Positions 24,701 to 32,733 of a stretch of DNA of 55,290 bases are shown here, piece by piece (the stretch's first letter is position 1; every line of letters begins with the position of its first letter). The DNA comes from an uncultured Bacteroidota bacterium (GTDB lineage: Bacteria > Bacteroidota > Bacteroidia > Bacteroidales > 4484-276): positions 1 to 55,290 of the forward strand of contig CAJATL010000275.1 in NCBI GenBank assembly GCA_903944895.1. Direction: 5' to 3'. Below the pieces are notes generated by a model that did not search any database, was not told where the DNA came from, and saw nothing but the letters and a program-made list of their open reading frames with translations. Made by a program: the position numbers and the translations under genes.

Positions 24701-26293
24701 TTTTCCATTTTTTGCGTCGAGATAATGATTAACCTTTTGATTGATGAATGCGCGTTTTGATTCGATATCATAATTTAAAAAACCCTGCTGTGCAAGATTG
24801 ATAACCAGAGCCTCGACCTGCTGTTCGGGCAACCTGATGTAGTTGGCCATTTCATAAATATAAAAATCGTTGGTTTTAAATGCTCTTGAATAATCCCTGA
24901 TTCTCACCAGCGGGTGCACAGGATCGATGCCCTGGAGGTAATCGAAATGACTTTCGGAATAATAGTTGTTGGAGGTAAAAACTGCATTGCTGATATTTTG
25001 CATGCCTTTGGTAGAGCGGAAATCAATCTGAGGTTCATCCATTTTCCAGTAAACAGCCTCGCAATTTATTTCGACATCGTGGTAAGTGTCGAGATAGGGA
25101 CTTTGGCTAACGCCTTTATCGAGGCGAAGCATCGATAGTTCCCGGGTTTTGTTGATGTATTTGAAAAGTAGCCCCGAATGGTAAATCGAATCGTTGCCAT
25201 GATAGATGCTCACCGAAGCGCTGGCAGCATTTATCCGGTCCTGGTCGAAAACAAAGATTTTTGACCGGGCCACCAACTGATCGAAATATTCGCTTTTGTC
25301 GTCGTATTTCTTTTTGAAAGTCACTATGGCGTCGCGGTTTTCGGCACCTTCACCAAAAATTGTAGCACCTTTCATCGAAAACCCGCCTTCGTAATCGATG
25401 TTATGGAAAATGTCGGAAATAAACAGGTTTTTGATGAAGGATGTAAACTGCGGATAAATCGCCTTATCCTGAGTTACAGTATTTGTCGAAACCTTCTCAT
25501 CGAGTATTCCCTGCAGAGCATTGGGCAGGTAGGCTTTGTTGTAAAAAAGAACCGTGTCGATGGTAAATTTTGATGAGTTTAGAAAAATTTCGTAGCTGTC
25601 GAAAACAACGAAAATGCTGTCGGGGTTAAGCCCGGCGCGTTGCCAGTTAATTTTACCGCTGTCGCCCCACCATCGAAATTCGGCAGGGTAATATTTTCCG
25701 GATGTATTGTAAATGATCGAACTATCACTTTTGGTGCGGCACATCAGATCGAGTTCGGGAACTGACAGGTATAATTCATCATCATTTTCAAAACGGTAGT
25801 TTGTTGTAGTTAAAGCCCAGTTAAAGATTTTCGAATCGTACAGCAGGTTTTTATTCAATAAACCATCCGTAAATTCAAGGTTGGTTATGAAAAGTTTGGT
25901 TCCCTGTTTTTTGGTAATACTTTCATGCATCGCCAAAAGCCAGGTGTTAAAGCTGTTTTCGTCGTGTTGAAGATTTCTGAAAACGGTTAATGTCCGTAAA
26001 TAAATTTCGAAATGAGGGTACGATTTGATGCGGTTTGCCAGCATGAGGTTGGCTATTCCGTAAATTTCGAGTTTCTGAAGGTGGTTGAAGCCTTCGGCGT
26101 TCCATAACACCTTGAAGTTTTCGAGTGTAGCAACGGCCTGTTCTTTATTTTCTTTAATAGCGATTGCATCGAAAAAAGTACCGAGTTCCTGAATAAAAAC
26201 CACAGAGTCGGGGGTAAACGATTTAATCACCTGCGCCTGAAGCAGACAAGTGCTGAAAAACAGCGAGAAAAGGAAAATTAAACGGCGTAGCAT
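21761..26293 (-). CDS. Very large exported protein of unknown function (1510 aa)
   Basis: I do not recognise a family. The N-terminus is a Sec signal peptide (MLRRLIFLFSLFFSTCLLQA). No other strong membrane helix is evident. The first ~550 residues are mixed alpha/beta with a winged-helix-like stretch (YIYEMANYIRLPEQQVEALV). From ~550 on the chain is dominated by short alternating strands with repeated layouts such as FSGKIKAGLFEF, LSFKGSLTSGGIF, GGKGTFSSQIFLS and LTGNGSMKFFDAEM, suggesting a long stacked beta structure of the AsmA/LPS-transport type. The C-terminus is highly charged and no T9SS sorting signal is visible. The gene precedes plsY in a likely operon, hinting at an envelope or lipid role. 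The function remains unknown. Confidence 0.8.
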   Translation of the reverse strand: MLRRLIFLFSLFFSTCLLQAQVIKSFTPDSVVFIQELGTFFDAIAIKENKEQAVATLENFKVLWNAEGFNHLQKLEIYGIANLMLANRIKSYPHFEIYLRTLTVFRNLQHDENSFNTWLLAMHESITKKQGTKLFITNLEFTDGLLNKNLLYDSKIFNWALTTTNYRFENDDELYLSVPELDLMCRTKSDSSIIYNTSGKYYPAEFRWWGDSGKINWQRAGLNPDSIFVVFDSYEIFLNSSKFTIDTVLFYNKAYLPNALQGILDEKVSTNTVTQDKAIYPQFTSFIKNLFISDIFHNIDYEGGFSMKGATIFGEGAENRDAIVTFKKKYDDKSEYFDQLVARSKIFVFDQDRINAASASVSIYHGNDSIYHSGLLFKYINKTRELSMLRLDKGVSQSPYLDTYHDVEINCEAVYWKMDEPQIDFRSTKGMQNISNAVFTSNNYYSESHFDYLQGIDPVHPLVRIRDYSRAFKTNDFYIYEMANYIRLPEQQVEALVINLAQQGFLNYDIESKRAFINQKVNHYLDAKNGKTDYDVISFSSKVENENNATLNLANFDLTIRGVPEVSLSDSQQVYIYPSNEEVILRKNRDFLFSGKIKAGLFEFLAKDCSFEYDTFRLNLPTIENMRFKVKSFEKNKNGVYDLVDVKTIISDLSGDLLVDYPTNKNGLRHYAKYPVFNSKNPSFVYYDKDSVFAKAYNRKSFYYSLEPFLIESLESFSTDGLSFKGSLTSGGIFPEMPIPLTIQPDYSLGFTTATPLAGFPVYGGKGTFSSQIFLSLEGLKGKGDLSFLNSKSKTNDIIFYLDSTNARIEQFEILKKTGAQVDYPSVTGQRLLQRWMPYKDSMMVATTDSAFKIYENLSTLNGGLALTPSGLTGNGSMKFFDAEMDSEHFVYSDHSFYADSSDFRLNSFDNSNIALSTSIFKAFIDFEDKIGKFETSGSNSKIDFPVNKFICFMDEFTWFIEKNELDMQKFLSEGIPDFDKLTLKEIIDVDLSGSEFISTNPLQDSLKFFSLKANYNLKTNILRAEDVKIIRVADAAIFPVDGIIQIEKNALIQPLANATIIADTATKRHLITDAKVAIESKYSYKASGSSVYSDSSGNAQTIFFENIAVDSSYHTFANGKITPEQEFRLSPRFAFRGDVTLNATNPFLNFDGAYMLLQDCKPDFSRWVKFNQQIDPDRVILPVEKEPEEFAAKKLYAGFFHSNENNKVYPAFLSRKEYYSDTLMLSVEGDIFTRKNGDELLITAETDSSLTDKTDPKTRFMKLDVAGCEITGSGQINFGVDFGQVKVSSYGNINHFIIPDSTNFDVVLTVDFFFIEEALKNMRAELDLANATGVDLAMPKITTSYLEMLGKQEADQVLADMNLYGSIRKIPEALKKCFMFTDVKFSYNNEKRSYISSGPIGIGNILGEPLNKYYEGFIEIVRRRSGDILNIYIEIDRRNWYFFTYSSNVMQAISSQTEFNKFIRDVTTESRKDDAKKDETAYRYIISTIQKKNSFLRSVRSSEEDKESE

Positions 26294-26445
26294 TATTTCA
26301 AATCCGGAATTTTAAAAAAAAATAGTGTGGATATTTAGCGGTAAACTATTGATTTTATTGCAGGTGCCGTCGTTCTTTTTATAAAATTTCGTTAAGAAGC
26401 CAGGGAAACAGGGCCTGAATTATTTGAATTCTTTTGTAATAGTTT

Positions 26446-26478
26446 AAAGGTTTCACCTTTGCCAAAGGTGAAACCTTT
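26446..26478. repeat. Nested perfect palindrome
   Basis: Two perfect 15-bp arms (AAAGGTTTCACCTTT and AAAGGTGAAACCTTT) flank GCC, and each arm is itself an inverted repeat of AAAGGT/ACCTTT. It lies 24 bp downstream of the prmA stop on the minus strand. It may act as a terminator hairpin or be a REP-like dispersed element. Confidence 0.75.
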
Positions 26479-26502
26479 TAAATGCCCAAAAAGTGCTTGA
26501 CT

Positions 26503-27336
26503 CTACCCCACAATCATCGCGACCCAATTGTTTTTGGTAATTTTTTGTTTGAGTTTCAGATGATATTTCTCCGTCTCCTTCAACAAAACCGGAACATCTT
26601 CTTCATAAAAACCACTCAGGAAAACTTCTCCGCCCGTGTTAAGCGCCCTTGAATAATTTTGAATCTGCGCCAGCAAAATATTTCTGTTGATGTTGGCAAT
26701 GATGACATCGAATTTCTGATTTTCGATCAAAGCATCATCACCCTGCAAAACCTTGATGTTGCTGGTATTATTACGTTCAACGTTTTCGACGGCATTTAAA
26801 AAGGCCCATTCATCGTTATCGATGGCCATAATTTCGGGAGCGCCCATTTTGGATGTCAAAATCGCCAGAACGCCTGTTCCACTGCCCATGTCGAGGACTT
26901 TTTTACCCTGCCAGTTTTTCTCAAGGATCAATTCGATCATCATTGATGTTGTTTCATGATGGGCGGTTCCAAACGACATTTTTGGTTCGATGATCAATTC
27001 ATATTTTGCTTCCGGGTTTGGTGCGTGAAATGGCGCACGGATAAAGCATTTTCCTGCAATCATCACAGGTTCATAGTTCTTTTCCCAGGTTTCGTTCCAG
27101 TTTTGTTCGGGAATAAAAATAACCTCCCGGGTAAAAGGGATCATCTCACTAATTTCGTCGAGGGCTTCTTTAACAACGTTTTCGTTATAAAGATGCTCCT
27201 GGATAAATGCTTTTAGTCCGGTTTCGGTATCTTCAAAACTCTCAAATTCTGATTCGCTCAGATGGGCGGCGATAATATCGCGTGAATCCGGTGCTTCGTG
27301 GTTTGACAGCGTAATGTTAATCTCAAAATAATTCAT
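26503..27336 (-). CDS. prmA: Ribosomal protein L11 methyltransferase
   Basis: This 277-aa protein is a class I SAM-dependent methyltransferase. It has the PrmA N-terminal L11-binding domain (MNYFEINITLSNHEAPDSRD...), the FGTAHHETTSMMIELI segment, SAM-binding motif VLDMGSGTGVLAI, acidic loop MAIDNDEWAF and catalytic-loop-like IIANINRNILL. It trimethylates ribosomal protein L11. Length is normal. Upstream lies the 8-bp repeat array and downstream a hairpin that may end its transcript. Confidence 0.95.
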   Translation of the reverse strand: MNYFEINITLSNHEAPDSRDIIAAHLSESEFESFEDTETGLKAFIQEHLYNENVVKEALDEISEMIPFTREVIFIPEQNWNETWEKNYEPVMIAGKCFIRAPFHAPNPEAKYELIIEPKMSFGTAHHETTSMMIELILEKNWQGKKVLDMGSGTGVLAILTSKMGAPEIMAIDNDEWAFLNAVENVERNNTSNIKVLQGDDALIENQKFDVIIANINRNILLAQIQNYSRALNTGGEVFLSGFYEEDVPVLLKETEKYHLKLKQKITKNNWVAMIVG

Positions 27337-27374
27337 CAGGTTCAGGTGTTTTAATTTTAAGTTTTTTTATTTAA

Positions 27375-27590
27375 TGGAATGGTGGAATGATGGAATGATG
27401 GAATGGTGGAATGGTGGAATGGTGGAATGGTGGAATGGTGGAATGGTGGAATGATGGAATGGTGGAATGGTGGAATGGTGGAATGGTGGAATGATGGAAT
27501 GGTGGAATGATGGAATGATGGAATGATGGAATGATGGAATGATGGAATGATGGAATGATGGAATGATGGAATGATGGAATGATGGAATGA
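27375..27590. repeat. Homogeneous 8-bp tandem array, 27 units of TGGAATGR
   Basis: Exactly 27 uninterrupted 8-bp units, each TGGAATGG or TGGAATGA; the left part is mostly G-ending and the right end a pure run of A-ending units, as expected from slippage. It lies between the ABC permease and prmA (both minus strand) and would be transcribed as an UUCCA-rich RNA. Confidence 0.95.
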
Positions 27591-27613
27591 TGAGTTTTCC
27601 TAAATATACATTC

Positions 27614-27773
27614 TTCCAATATTCCATTTTTCCAGTCTTCCTTTCTCTGATTCTTCCAATGTTCCAATATTCCAATATTCCATTCTTGCAATTGTCGAAT
27701 TGTCCAATCTTCCATTTTTCCAATCTTCCACTCTTCCATCATTCCAATCTTCCTCTCTTCCCTTCTTCACTGC
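27614..27773. repeat. Degenerate 8-bp array in opposite orientation (TTCCANNN)
   Basis: About 20 units keep a strict 8-bp phase (TTCCAATA, TTCCATTT, TTCCAATC, TTCCACTC and so on) with scattered substitutions. The motif is the reverse complement of TGGAA in the neighbouring homogeneous array, so the two face each other across ~23 bp and could form a long imperfect hairpin. The array starts at the stop codon of the ABC permease gene (27767-27769). Confidence 0.85.
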
Positions 27774-29107
27774 TTATACCTCAGCCATTTCCACAATTCG
27801 GCATAATTAACTTTTTTTCCGTACATTAAAATGCCGGTGCGATAAATTTTTGCAGCCATCCAGGTTGCACCAAGAAAGGTTACCACCAGAAGCGACATCG
27901 ATAAAAACAGTTCCCAGAATGGTACGCCAAAAGGGATTCTTACCATCATGATTACCGGCGAAGTGAGCGGAATTATCGAAAACCAGAAAGCCACCGGCCC
28001 ATCGGGATTGGTGATGACAAATTGCGCCATCACAATCGAAAGTATGAGCGGAATGGTTACCGGAAGCATGAATTGCTGGGTGTCGGCCTCGCTGTCAACT
28101 GCCGAACCAATGGCAGCAAATAATGCAGCGTACAGGAGATATCCCGCAAGGAAAAAAAAGATAAAAGAACCTACCATCACGCCGTAATTTATCGTTGAAA
28201 TAGCTTCGATAATCTGGAATTCCATGTTGTCCTTTTCGGTGGTTTTTTCCGAAAATTCCTTAAGCTTTTCAGCGTTCAGGATTTTTCCCTGGGGCGAAAA
28301 CATCTGATCTGTTTTTGCAAGTTTTGTTTCACCGGCCATCGAAAGTTGAAAGACAGTAACAATGCTGAAAGTAAGAATTACCCATAGCAGAAATTGCGTC
28401 AGCCCAACCAGGGCGATGCCGACAATTTTCCCCATCATCAACTGGAAAGGTCTTACCGACGAAATGATAACTTCGATGATGCGGCTGGTTTTTTCTTCGA
28501 TAATGCCGCGCATCACCTGGGCGCCAAACATGAAAATAAACATATAAATCAGGATGCCTGCAAAAATGCCTACAACCATGCTTACCTCCGTAAAACTCTT
28601 TGTTTCGGCGCCGTTTTCATCAATTTTGATGGTGTTGATATTGATGTTGGTTTTGATGGATTTCAGGATTTCAGGGTCAACCCCGGAGGTTTCGAGTTTA
28701 AGACTTTCGATTTCCCGCTGCATTACCTCTTTAATGTGACTTTTTACATCAATCGAGGGCTGACCTGAGGAATAAAGGATGGCTGACGTTGGCACGTTTA
28801 GCTGTGTTTTCGGGATAAACAGCAAGGCATAGTTGCCGCTGCTCGAAAGTCCGTTTTTGGCTGTTTCAATTTCCATCGAAACGGGCACAAATGTTAGCTC
28901 GGCTGTACTTTTAAACTTTTTGTTGAATATCCCGGTTTCATCGAGAATCTGAATGACCTTTTTTTCGTTGGAGGTATTTGCCAGATAAAGCGGAATCACC
29001 CAGATCGAAGCCATCAGAATGGGGCCAAGGATGGTCATGATCAAAAATGATTTCTTTTTAACCCTCGACAGATATTCCCTTTGAATAATGATGCGTGTTT
29101 TGTTCAT
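27767..29107 (-). CDS. ABC-2 type transporter permease (NatB-like)
   Basis: This 446-aa protein has an N-terminal helix after MNKTRIIIQREYLSRVKKKSF, a large extracytoplasmic domain (~residues 45-180), and about five further helices including VVGIFAGILIYMFIFMFGAQ and a loop with GIIEEKTSRIIEVIISS, which is typical of ABC-2/NatB permeases. It starts 6 bp after the ATPase stop, so they form one exporter. Substrate unknown; related proteins export Na+ or drugs. Confidence 0.9.
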   Translation of the reverse strand: MNKTRIIIQREYLSRVKKKSFLIMTILGPILMASIWVIPLYLANTSNEKKVIQILDETGIFNKKFKSTAELTFVPVSMEIETAKNGLSSSGNYALLFIPKTQLNVPTSAILYSSGQPSIDVKSHIKEVMQREIESLKLETSGVDPEILKSIKTNININTIKIDENGAETKSFTEVSMVVGIFAGILIYMFIFMFGAQVMRGIIEEKTSRIIEVIISSVRPFQLMMGKIVGIALVGLTQFLLWVILTFSIVTVFQLSMAGETKLAKTDQMFSPQGKILNAEKLKEFSEKTTEKDNMEFQIIEAISTINYGVMVGSFIFFFLAGYLLYAALFAAIGSAVDSEADTQQFMLPVTIPLILSIVMAQFVITNPDGPVAFWFSIIPLTSPVIMMVRIPFGVPFWELFLSMSLLVVTFLGATWMAAKIYRTGILMYGKKVNYAELWKWLRYKQ

Positions 29108-29113
29108 GATGGA

Positions 29114-30049
29114 TCAGATTTTTCGGGAATAATTTTCGTATTCGTTAACTTTCGAAATGAAAATATCGTTCATGGTTGGCATAATTTCGCTGAAGGCATG
29201 CACTTCAACATCGGTAATAGCTAGCTGAAGCAGTTGGTTTGGCGTTTCTCCGGAAGGGATTTTTATCTTCGCTTTTGCCATGTTTCCATGATGTTCTTCA
29301 CTGACCAGAACATAGGATTCAGGCAGGTTATAGCCGATTGACCTGTTTTGGTTTCGGTAAACGATTTCGAAAATATTCTTTTTAAACGAATCCTTAATAG
29401 CTGCAACTTTACCATCAAGGATTTTTTCGGCTTTATTGATGAGGGCGATATGGTCGCAAAGCTCTTCAACTGAGGCCATATTGTGGGTGGAGAAAATGAT
29501 GGTAGCGCCTTTTTGGCGGAGATTCAATATTTCTTCCTTTAAAAGATTTACATTGATGGGATCGAAGCCGCTGAAAGGCTCATCAAAAATCAACAATTTG
29601 GGCTCGTGGATTACGGTGACGATAAACTGAACCTTTTGCTGCATGCCTTTTGAAAGCTCTTCAACTTTTTTATTCCACCACGATCCAAGATTAAATTTAT
29701 CGAACCAGAATTTCAGTTTTTCCATTGCCTCAGCTTTGCTCAGGCCTTTAAGCTGCGCAAGATAAAGCGCCTGTTCGCCGACTTTCATTTTTTTATAGAG
29801 GCCTCTTTCTTCGGGCAGATAGCCCATTTGCGAAACATCTTCAGCCGAAAGCGGGTGACCGTTAAAATAAAGCTCACCACTATCAGGAGCAGTTATCCGG
29901 TTTATAATCCTGATGAGTGAAGTTTTGCCGGCGCCATTCGGACCCAATAATCCAAAAATGCTACCCTTTGGCACATCGATGCTCACTTTATTGAGTGCCA
30001 GGTGGCCGGCGTATTGTTTGGTTACTTCAACTACTTTAATTTCATCCAT
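29114..30049 (-). CDS. ABC transporter ATP-binding protein (NatA-like)
   Basis: This 311-aa ATPase has Walker A GPNGAGKTS (~residue 40), signature LSKGMQQKVQFIVTV, Walker B LLIFDEPFSGFDPIN and H-loop STHNMASVEELCD, followed by a ~90-residue C-terminal domain common in NatA-type ATPases. It pairs with the adjacent ABC-2 permease. Energises export across the inner membrane; substrate not predictable. Confidence 0.92.
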   Translation of the reverse strand: MDEIKVVEVTKQYAGHLALNKVSIDVPKGSIFGLLGPNGAGKTSLIRIINRITAPDSGELYFNGHPLSAEDVSQMGYLPEERGLYKKMKVGEQALYLAQLKGLSKAEAMEKLKFWFDKFNLGSWWNKKVEELSKGMQQKVQFIVTVIHEPKLLIFDEPFSGFDPINVNLLKEEILNLRQKGATIIFSTHNMASVEELCDHIALINKAEKILDGKVAAIKDSFKKNIFEIVYRNQNRSIGYNLPESYVLVSEEHHGNMAKAKIKIPSGETPNQLLQLAITDVEVHAFSEIMPTMNDIFISKVNEYENYSRKI

Positions 30050-30242
30050 ATTTTGGAATTAAAACTTGTGGGTGCAAATTTATGATGAAAAAGCCAAAGG
30101 CATGATTATTTGAATCCCTTTGTTTAAAAGAACTGCAGGGTCACCATTGCGTCGAATGATATAAAAGTGGGAAAATAGTATTGAAATATTAGAAAATGAA
30201 AAGGCTTACGCGAAATTTTACTGTTAGCCTTCGTGAAATTTC

Positions 30243-31391
30243 TTATCGCTGAAAGTAATCTTTCATTCTTGCAAAGAAGCTGTTGCGCGTTTTCTCGAGG
30301 TCAGGTGCAAAGTTTGGAGAATCGTTCAGCTTTTCGAGCATGGTTCTTTCTTCACGCGAAAGAATTTGAGGAACCCAGATGTTAACGTTAACCAGAAGAT
30401 CTCCTTTTCCATAAGATTGAAGATGGGGAAGGCCTTTTCCTTTCAGCCTCAATACTTTTCCACTTTGTGTGCCAGGTTCAATTTTAACGCGGGCTTTGCC
30501 ATCGAGCGTTGGTACGTCCAGATTACAACCCAAGGCAGCATCCGAAAAAGTGATGTATTTATCAAAAATCAGATTATCGCCATCACGGATTAAATCCTGA
30601 TGTTCGATTTCTTCAACCAGAACAATCAGATCACCGTTTATGCCACTACGGGCGCCTGCATTTCCTTTGCCGCTGACCGAAAGTTGCATCCCATCGGCAA
30701 CACCAGCCGGAATGTTTACCGAAATTACTTCTTCACCTTTCACGATTCCATCGCCACCGCATGCATTACATTTGCTGGTTATCGTCTGGCCTTCGCCACC
30801 ACAAGCCGGGCAGGTTGAAGTGGTCTGCATCTGTCCGAGAAAGGTGTTGGTAACACGTGTAACCTGGCCAGTGCCGTGACAGGTATGACAGTTGCTGTAG
30901 GCAGAACCGTTTTTAGCACCGGTTCCCGAGCATTCGTTACATTTTACGTATTTGTTGACCTTCAGTTTTTTCTCGACACCGGTGGCAATTTCATCTAAAG
31001 TCATGCGTACTTTAACCCGGAGGTTGGTGCCGCGGTTAACGTTTCGCCGCCGTGAACTGTTGCCAAATCCACCGCCAAATCCTCCAAATCCACCACCGAA
31101 AATGTCGCCAAAATTCGAGAAAATATCATCCATCGACATTCCAAAGCCGCCTCCACCCTGGTTGCCAACCCCGGCATGGCCGTAACGGTCGTAACGTTCG
31201 CGCTTTTGGGGGTCACGTAAAACTTCGTAAGCTTCGGCTGCTTCTTTAAAACGCTCCTCAGCATCTTTATCGCCAGGATTTTTATCGGGATGATGCTTCA
31301 AAGCCATCTTGCGGTAAGCCTTTTTAATTTCGGCTTCATCAGCATTCTTCTGAAGTTCCAGTATTTCGTAGTAGTCTCTTTTGGTTGACAT
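30243..31391 (-). CDS. dnaJ: Chaperone DnaJ
   Basis: This 382-aa type A DnaJ has a J domain with HHPDKNP (~residue 32), a Gly/Phe-rich linker ([17 protein letters not shown]), four CxxCxGxG-type zinc motifs ([32 protein letters not shown]) and C-terminal substrate-binding domains. It delivers unfolded proteins to DnaK and stimulates its ATPase. It lies 29 bp downstream of grpE; dnaK is not in the window. Confidence 0.97.
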   Translation of the reverse strand: MSTKRDYYEILELQKNADEAEIKKAYRKMALKHHPDKNPGDKDAEERFKEAAEAYEVLRDPQKRERYDRYGHAGVGNQGGGGFGMSMDDIFSNFGDIFGGGFGGFGGGFGNSSRRRNVNRGTNLRVKVRMTLDEIATGVEKKLKVNKYVKCNECSGTGAKNGSAYSNCHTCHGTGQVTRVTNTFLGQMQTTSTCPACGGEGQTITSKCNACGGDGIVKGEEVISVNIPAGVADGMQLSVSGKGNAGARSGINGDLIVLVEEIEHQDLIRDGDNLIFDKYITFSDAALGCNLDVPTLDGKARVKIEPGTQSGKVLRLKGKGLPHLQSYGKGDLLVNVNIWVPQILSREERTMLEKLNDSPNFAPDLEKTRNSFFARMKDYFQR

Positions 31392-31420
31392 TTTCTCGTC
31401 TTTACTTGTATAAAAATAGT

Positions 31421-32038
31421 TTACTGGCCAATGATGACTTTTGCAAACCTGATAACTTTTCCGTTGAGCAAATATCCTTTTTCGATTTCATCAATGACTT
31501 TGCCTTTTAAGTCGTCGGATGGCGCAGGAACATTGGTGATGGCTTCGTGAAAATCGGTGTCAAATTCCTGACCTTTTGTAACCATCGGTTCCAGGCCTTT
31601 GCGGAGGAGGATATTCTTATATTTATTGTAAATCAGTTGAACACCTTCGGCTGCTTTTACCGAATCATGGGTAGTTTCGAGGGCTTTGAGCGCTCTTTCA
31701 AAATCATCAACAACCGGTAAAAGTTCGATGATCAGGTCTTGCGAAGCTGATTTTATGAGATCCAGCCTTTCTTTGAGGGTTCTCTTGCGGTAGTTGTCGA
31801 ACTCCGAAAAGAGCCTTAGGTATTTATCGTTTAGCTCGGCAAGATTAGCTTCTAATTCATCTATTCTTTCGAGATACTTTTTATCGTCTTTTTTATCTTT
31901 TGATTTCGATTTCCGGTTCAACCAACTGGTTTCAGTTTTTGGTTCGCTGGCTTTTTCCTGTGCCGGAGTTTGGTCGGAAGCTTCCTGGGTTTCCGGAACT
32001 TCTGTGATTTCTTCGTTTTTATTGATTTCTTCTGCCAT
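31421..32038 (-). CDS. grpE: Nucleotide exchange factor GrpE
   Basis: This 205-aa protein starts with a charged low-complexity tail (to ~50), then a long coiled coil ([21 protein letters not shown]), [27 protein letters not shown] and the C-terminal beta domain [21 protein letters not shown]. GrpE releases ADP from DnaK. First gene of a grpE-dnaJ operon. Confidence 0.97.
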   Translation of the reverse strand: MAEEINKNEEITEVPETQEASDQTPAQEKASEPKTETSWLNRKSKSKDKKDDKKYLERIDELEANLAELNDKYLRLFSEFDNYRKRTLKERLDLIKSASQDLIIELLPVVDDFERALKALETTHDSVKAAEGVQLIYNKYKNILLRKGLEPMVTKGQEFDTDFHEAITNVPAPSDDLKGKVIDEIEKGYLLNGKVIRFAKVIIGQ

Positions 32039-32090
32039 GTTTTTTCCTTAAAAGCGTTTTTATAACAACAATTTATTGAAGTTAAAAATG

Positions 32091-32111
32091 GTTAGCAAAA
32101 TTATTGCCAAC
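32091..32111 (-). promoter_or_regulatory. Promoter -7 box within an inverted repeat upstream of grpE
   Basis: On the minus strand GTTGGCAATAATTTTGCTAAC contains TAATTTTG, a match to TAnnTTTG, and forms an inverted repeat (GTTGGCAA / TTGCTAAC, one mismatch). The symmetry could be an operator, but it is unlike the CIRCE heat-shock element. Confidence 0.45.
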
Positions 32112-32179
32112 ACATTATTATAAAGTCAAATTGTCAGATAATGAAGGAATCCGGTTTTAGCGGTAAGCCTCGGAAACAT

Positions 32180-32719
32180 TTATTTTACAAGTTTGTTCAA
32201 AGCTTCAACCAGCGCATTTCCGCGGAGATTTGTGGCGATAATTTTACCATTTTTATCTAAAAGATAATTCATCGGGATCGAGTTAACCCCGTAAACCCTG
32301 CCAATTGCCGATTGCCAGCCTTTAAGGTCGCTCACATGCTCATCCCACGAAAGATTGTCGGCCTGGATGGCTTTTACCCAATCGGGCTTGGTTTTGTCCA
32401 GCGAAACACTAAAAATTCTGAAACCACTGGCGTCGATGAATTTTTTATCTTTAAAATTCTGATAAGCAGCAACAACGTTGGGGTTTTCCTGCCTGCACGG
32501 TCTGCACCACGATGCCCAGAAGTCGATCAACACAATGTTTCCACGTAAGTCGGAAAGTTTAAATTGTTTTCCATCAGGGTTGTTAAGCACAATTTCCGGG
32601 GCGATATCGCCAATTTGGGTGCCTGTTTTGGGAGCATTTGTTGCTTGCCCGTAAATAAAACTTCCAGGCAAAAAAGCCATCACAAAGCCTAATATTGGAA
32701 TAATCAGTTTTCTTTTCAT
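32180..32719 (-). CDS. TlpA-like thioredoxin-fold protein, exported
   Basis: This 179-aa protein has a Sec signal peptide (to about FIYGQA) and a thioredoxin/AhpC-TSA fold with IVLIDFWASWCRPCRQENP carrying the redox CxxC, and the cis-Pro region VNSIPMNYLLDKNGKI. Such proteins reduce or isomerise disulfides in the periplasm, often for cytochrome c maturation. It follows murA closely (15 bp) on the same strand but the roles are unrelated. Confidence 0.9.
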   Translation of the reverse strand: MKRKLIIPILGFVMAFLPGSFIYGQATNAPKTGTQIGDIAPEIVLNNPDGKQFKLSDLRGNIVLIDFWASWCRPCRQENPNVVAAYQNFKDKKFIDASGFRIFSVSLDKTKPDWVKAIQADNLSWDEHVSDLKGWQSAIGRVYGVNSIPMNYLLDKNGKIIATNLRGNALVEALNKLVK

Positions 32720-32733
32720 TATAAATTATTGTT

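Noticed and set aside
27375-27590. CRISPR-like appearance of the tandem array
   Set aside because: Units are 8 bp with no spacers and no cas genes nearby; it is a microsatellite-type repeat.
27367-27742. Two overlapping minus-strand frames encoding 8-aa repeats (IIPSFHHS) across the 8-bp arrays
   Set aside because: An 8-bp array stays open in all three frames if one unit lacks stops, so long repeats like this arise automatically; no upstream signal or non-repeat domain supports coding.
32091-32111. CIRCE heat-shock operator upstream of grpE
   Set aside because: The inverted repeat there does not match the CIRCE consensus (TTAGCACTC-N9-GAGTGCTAA).
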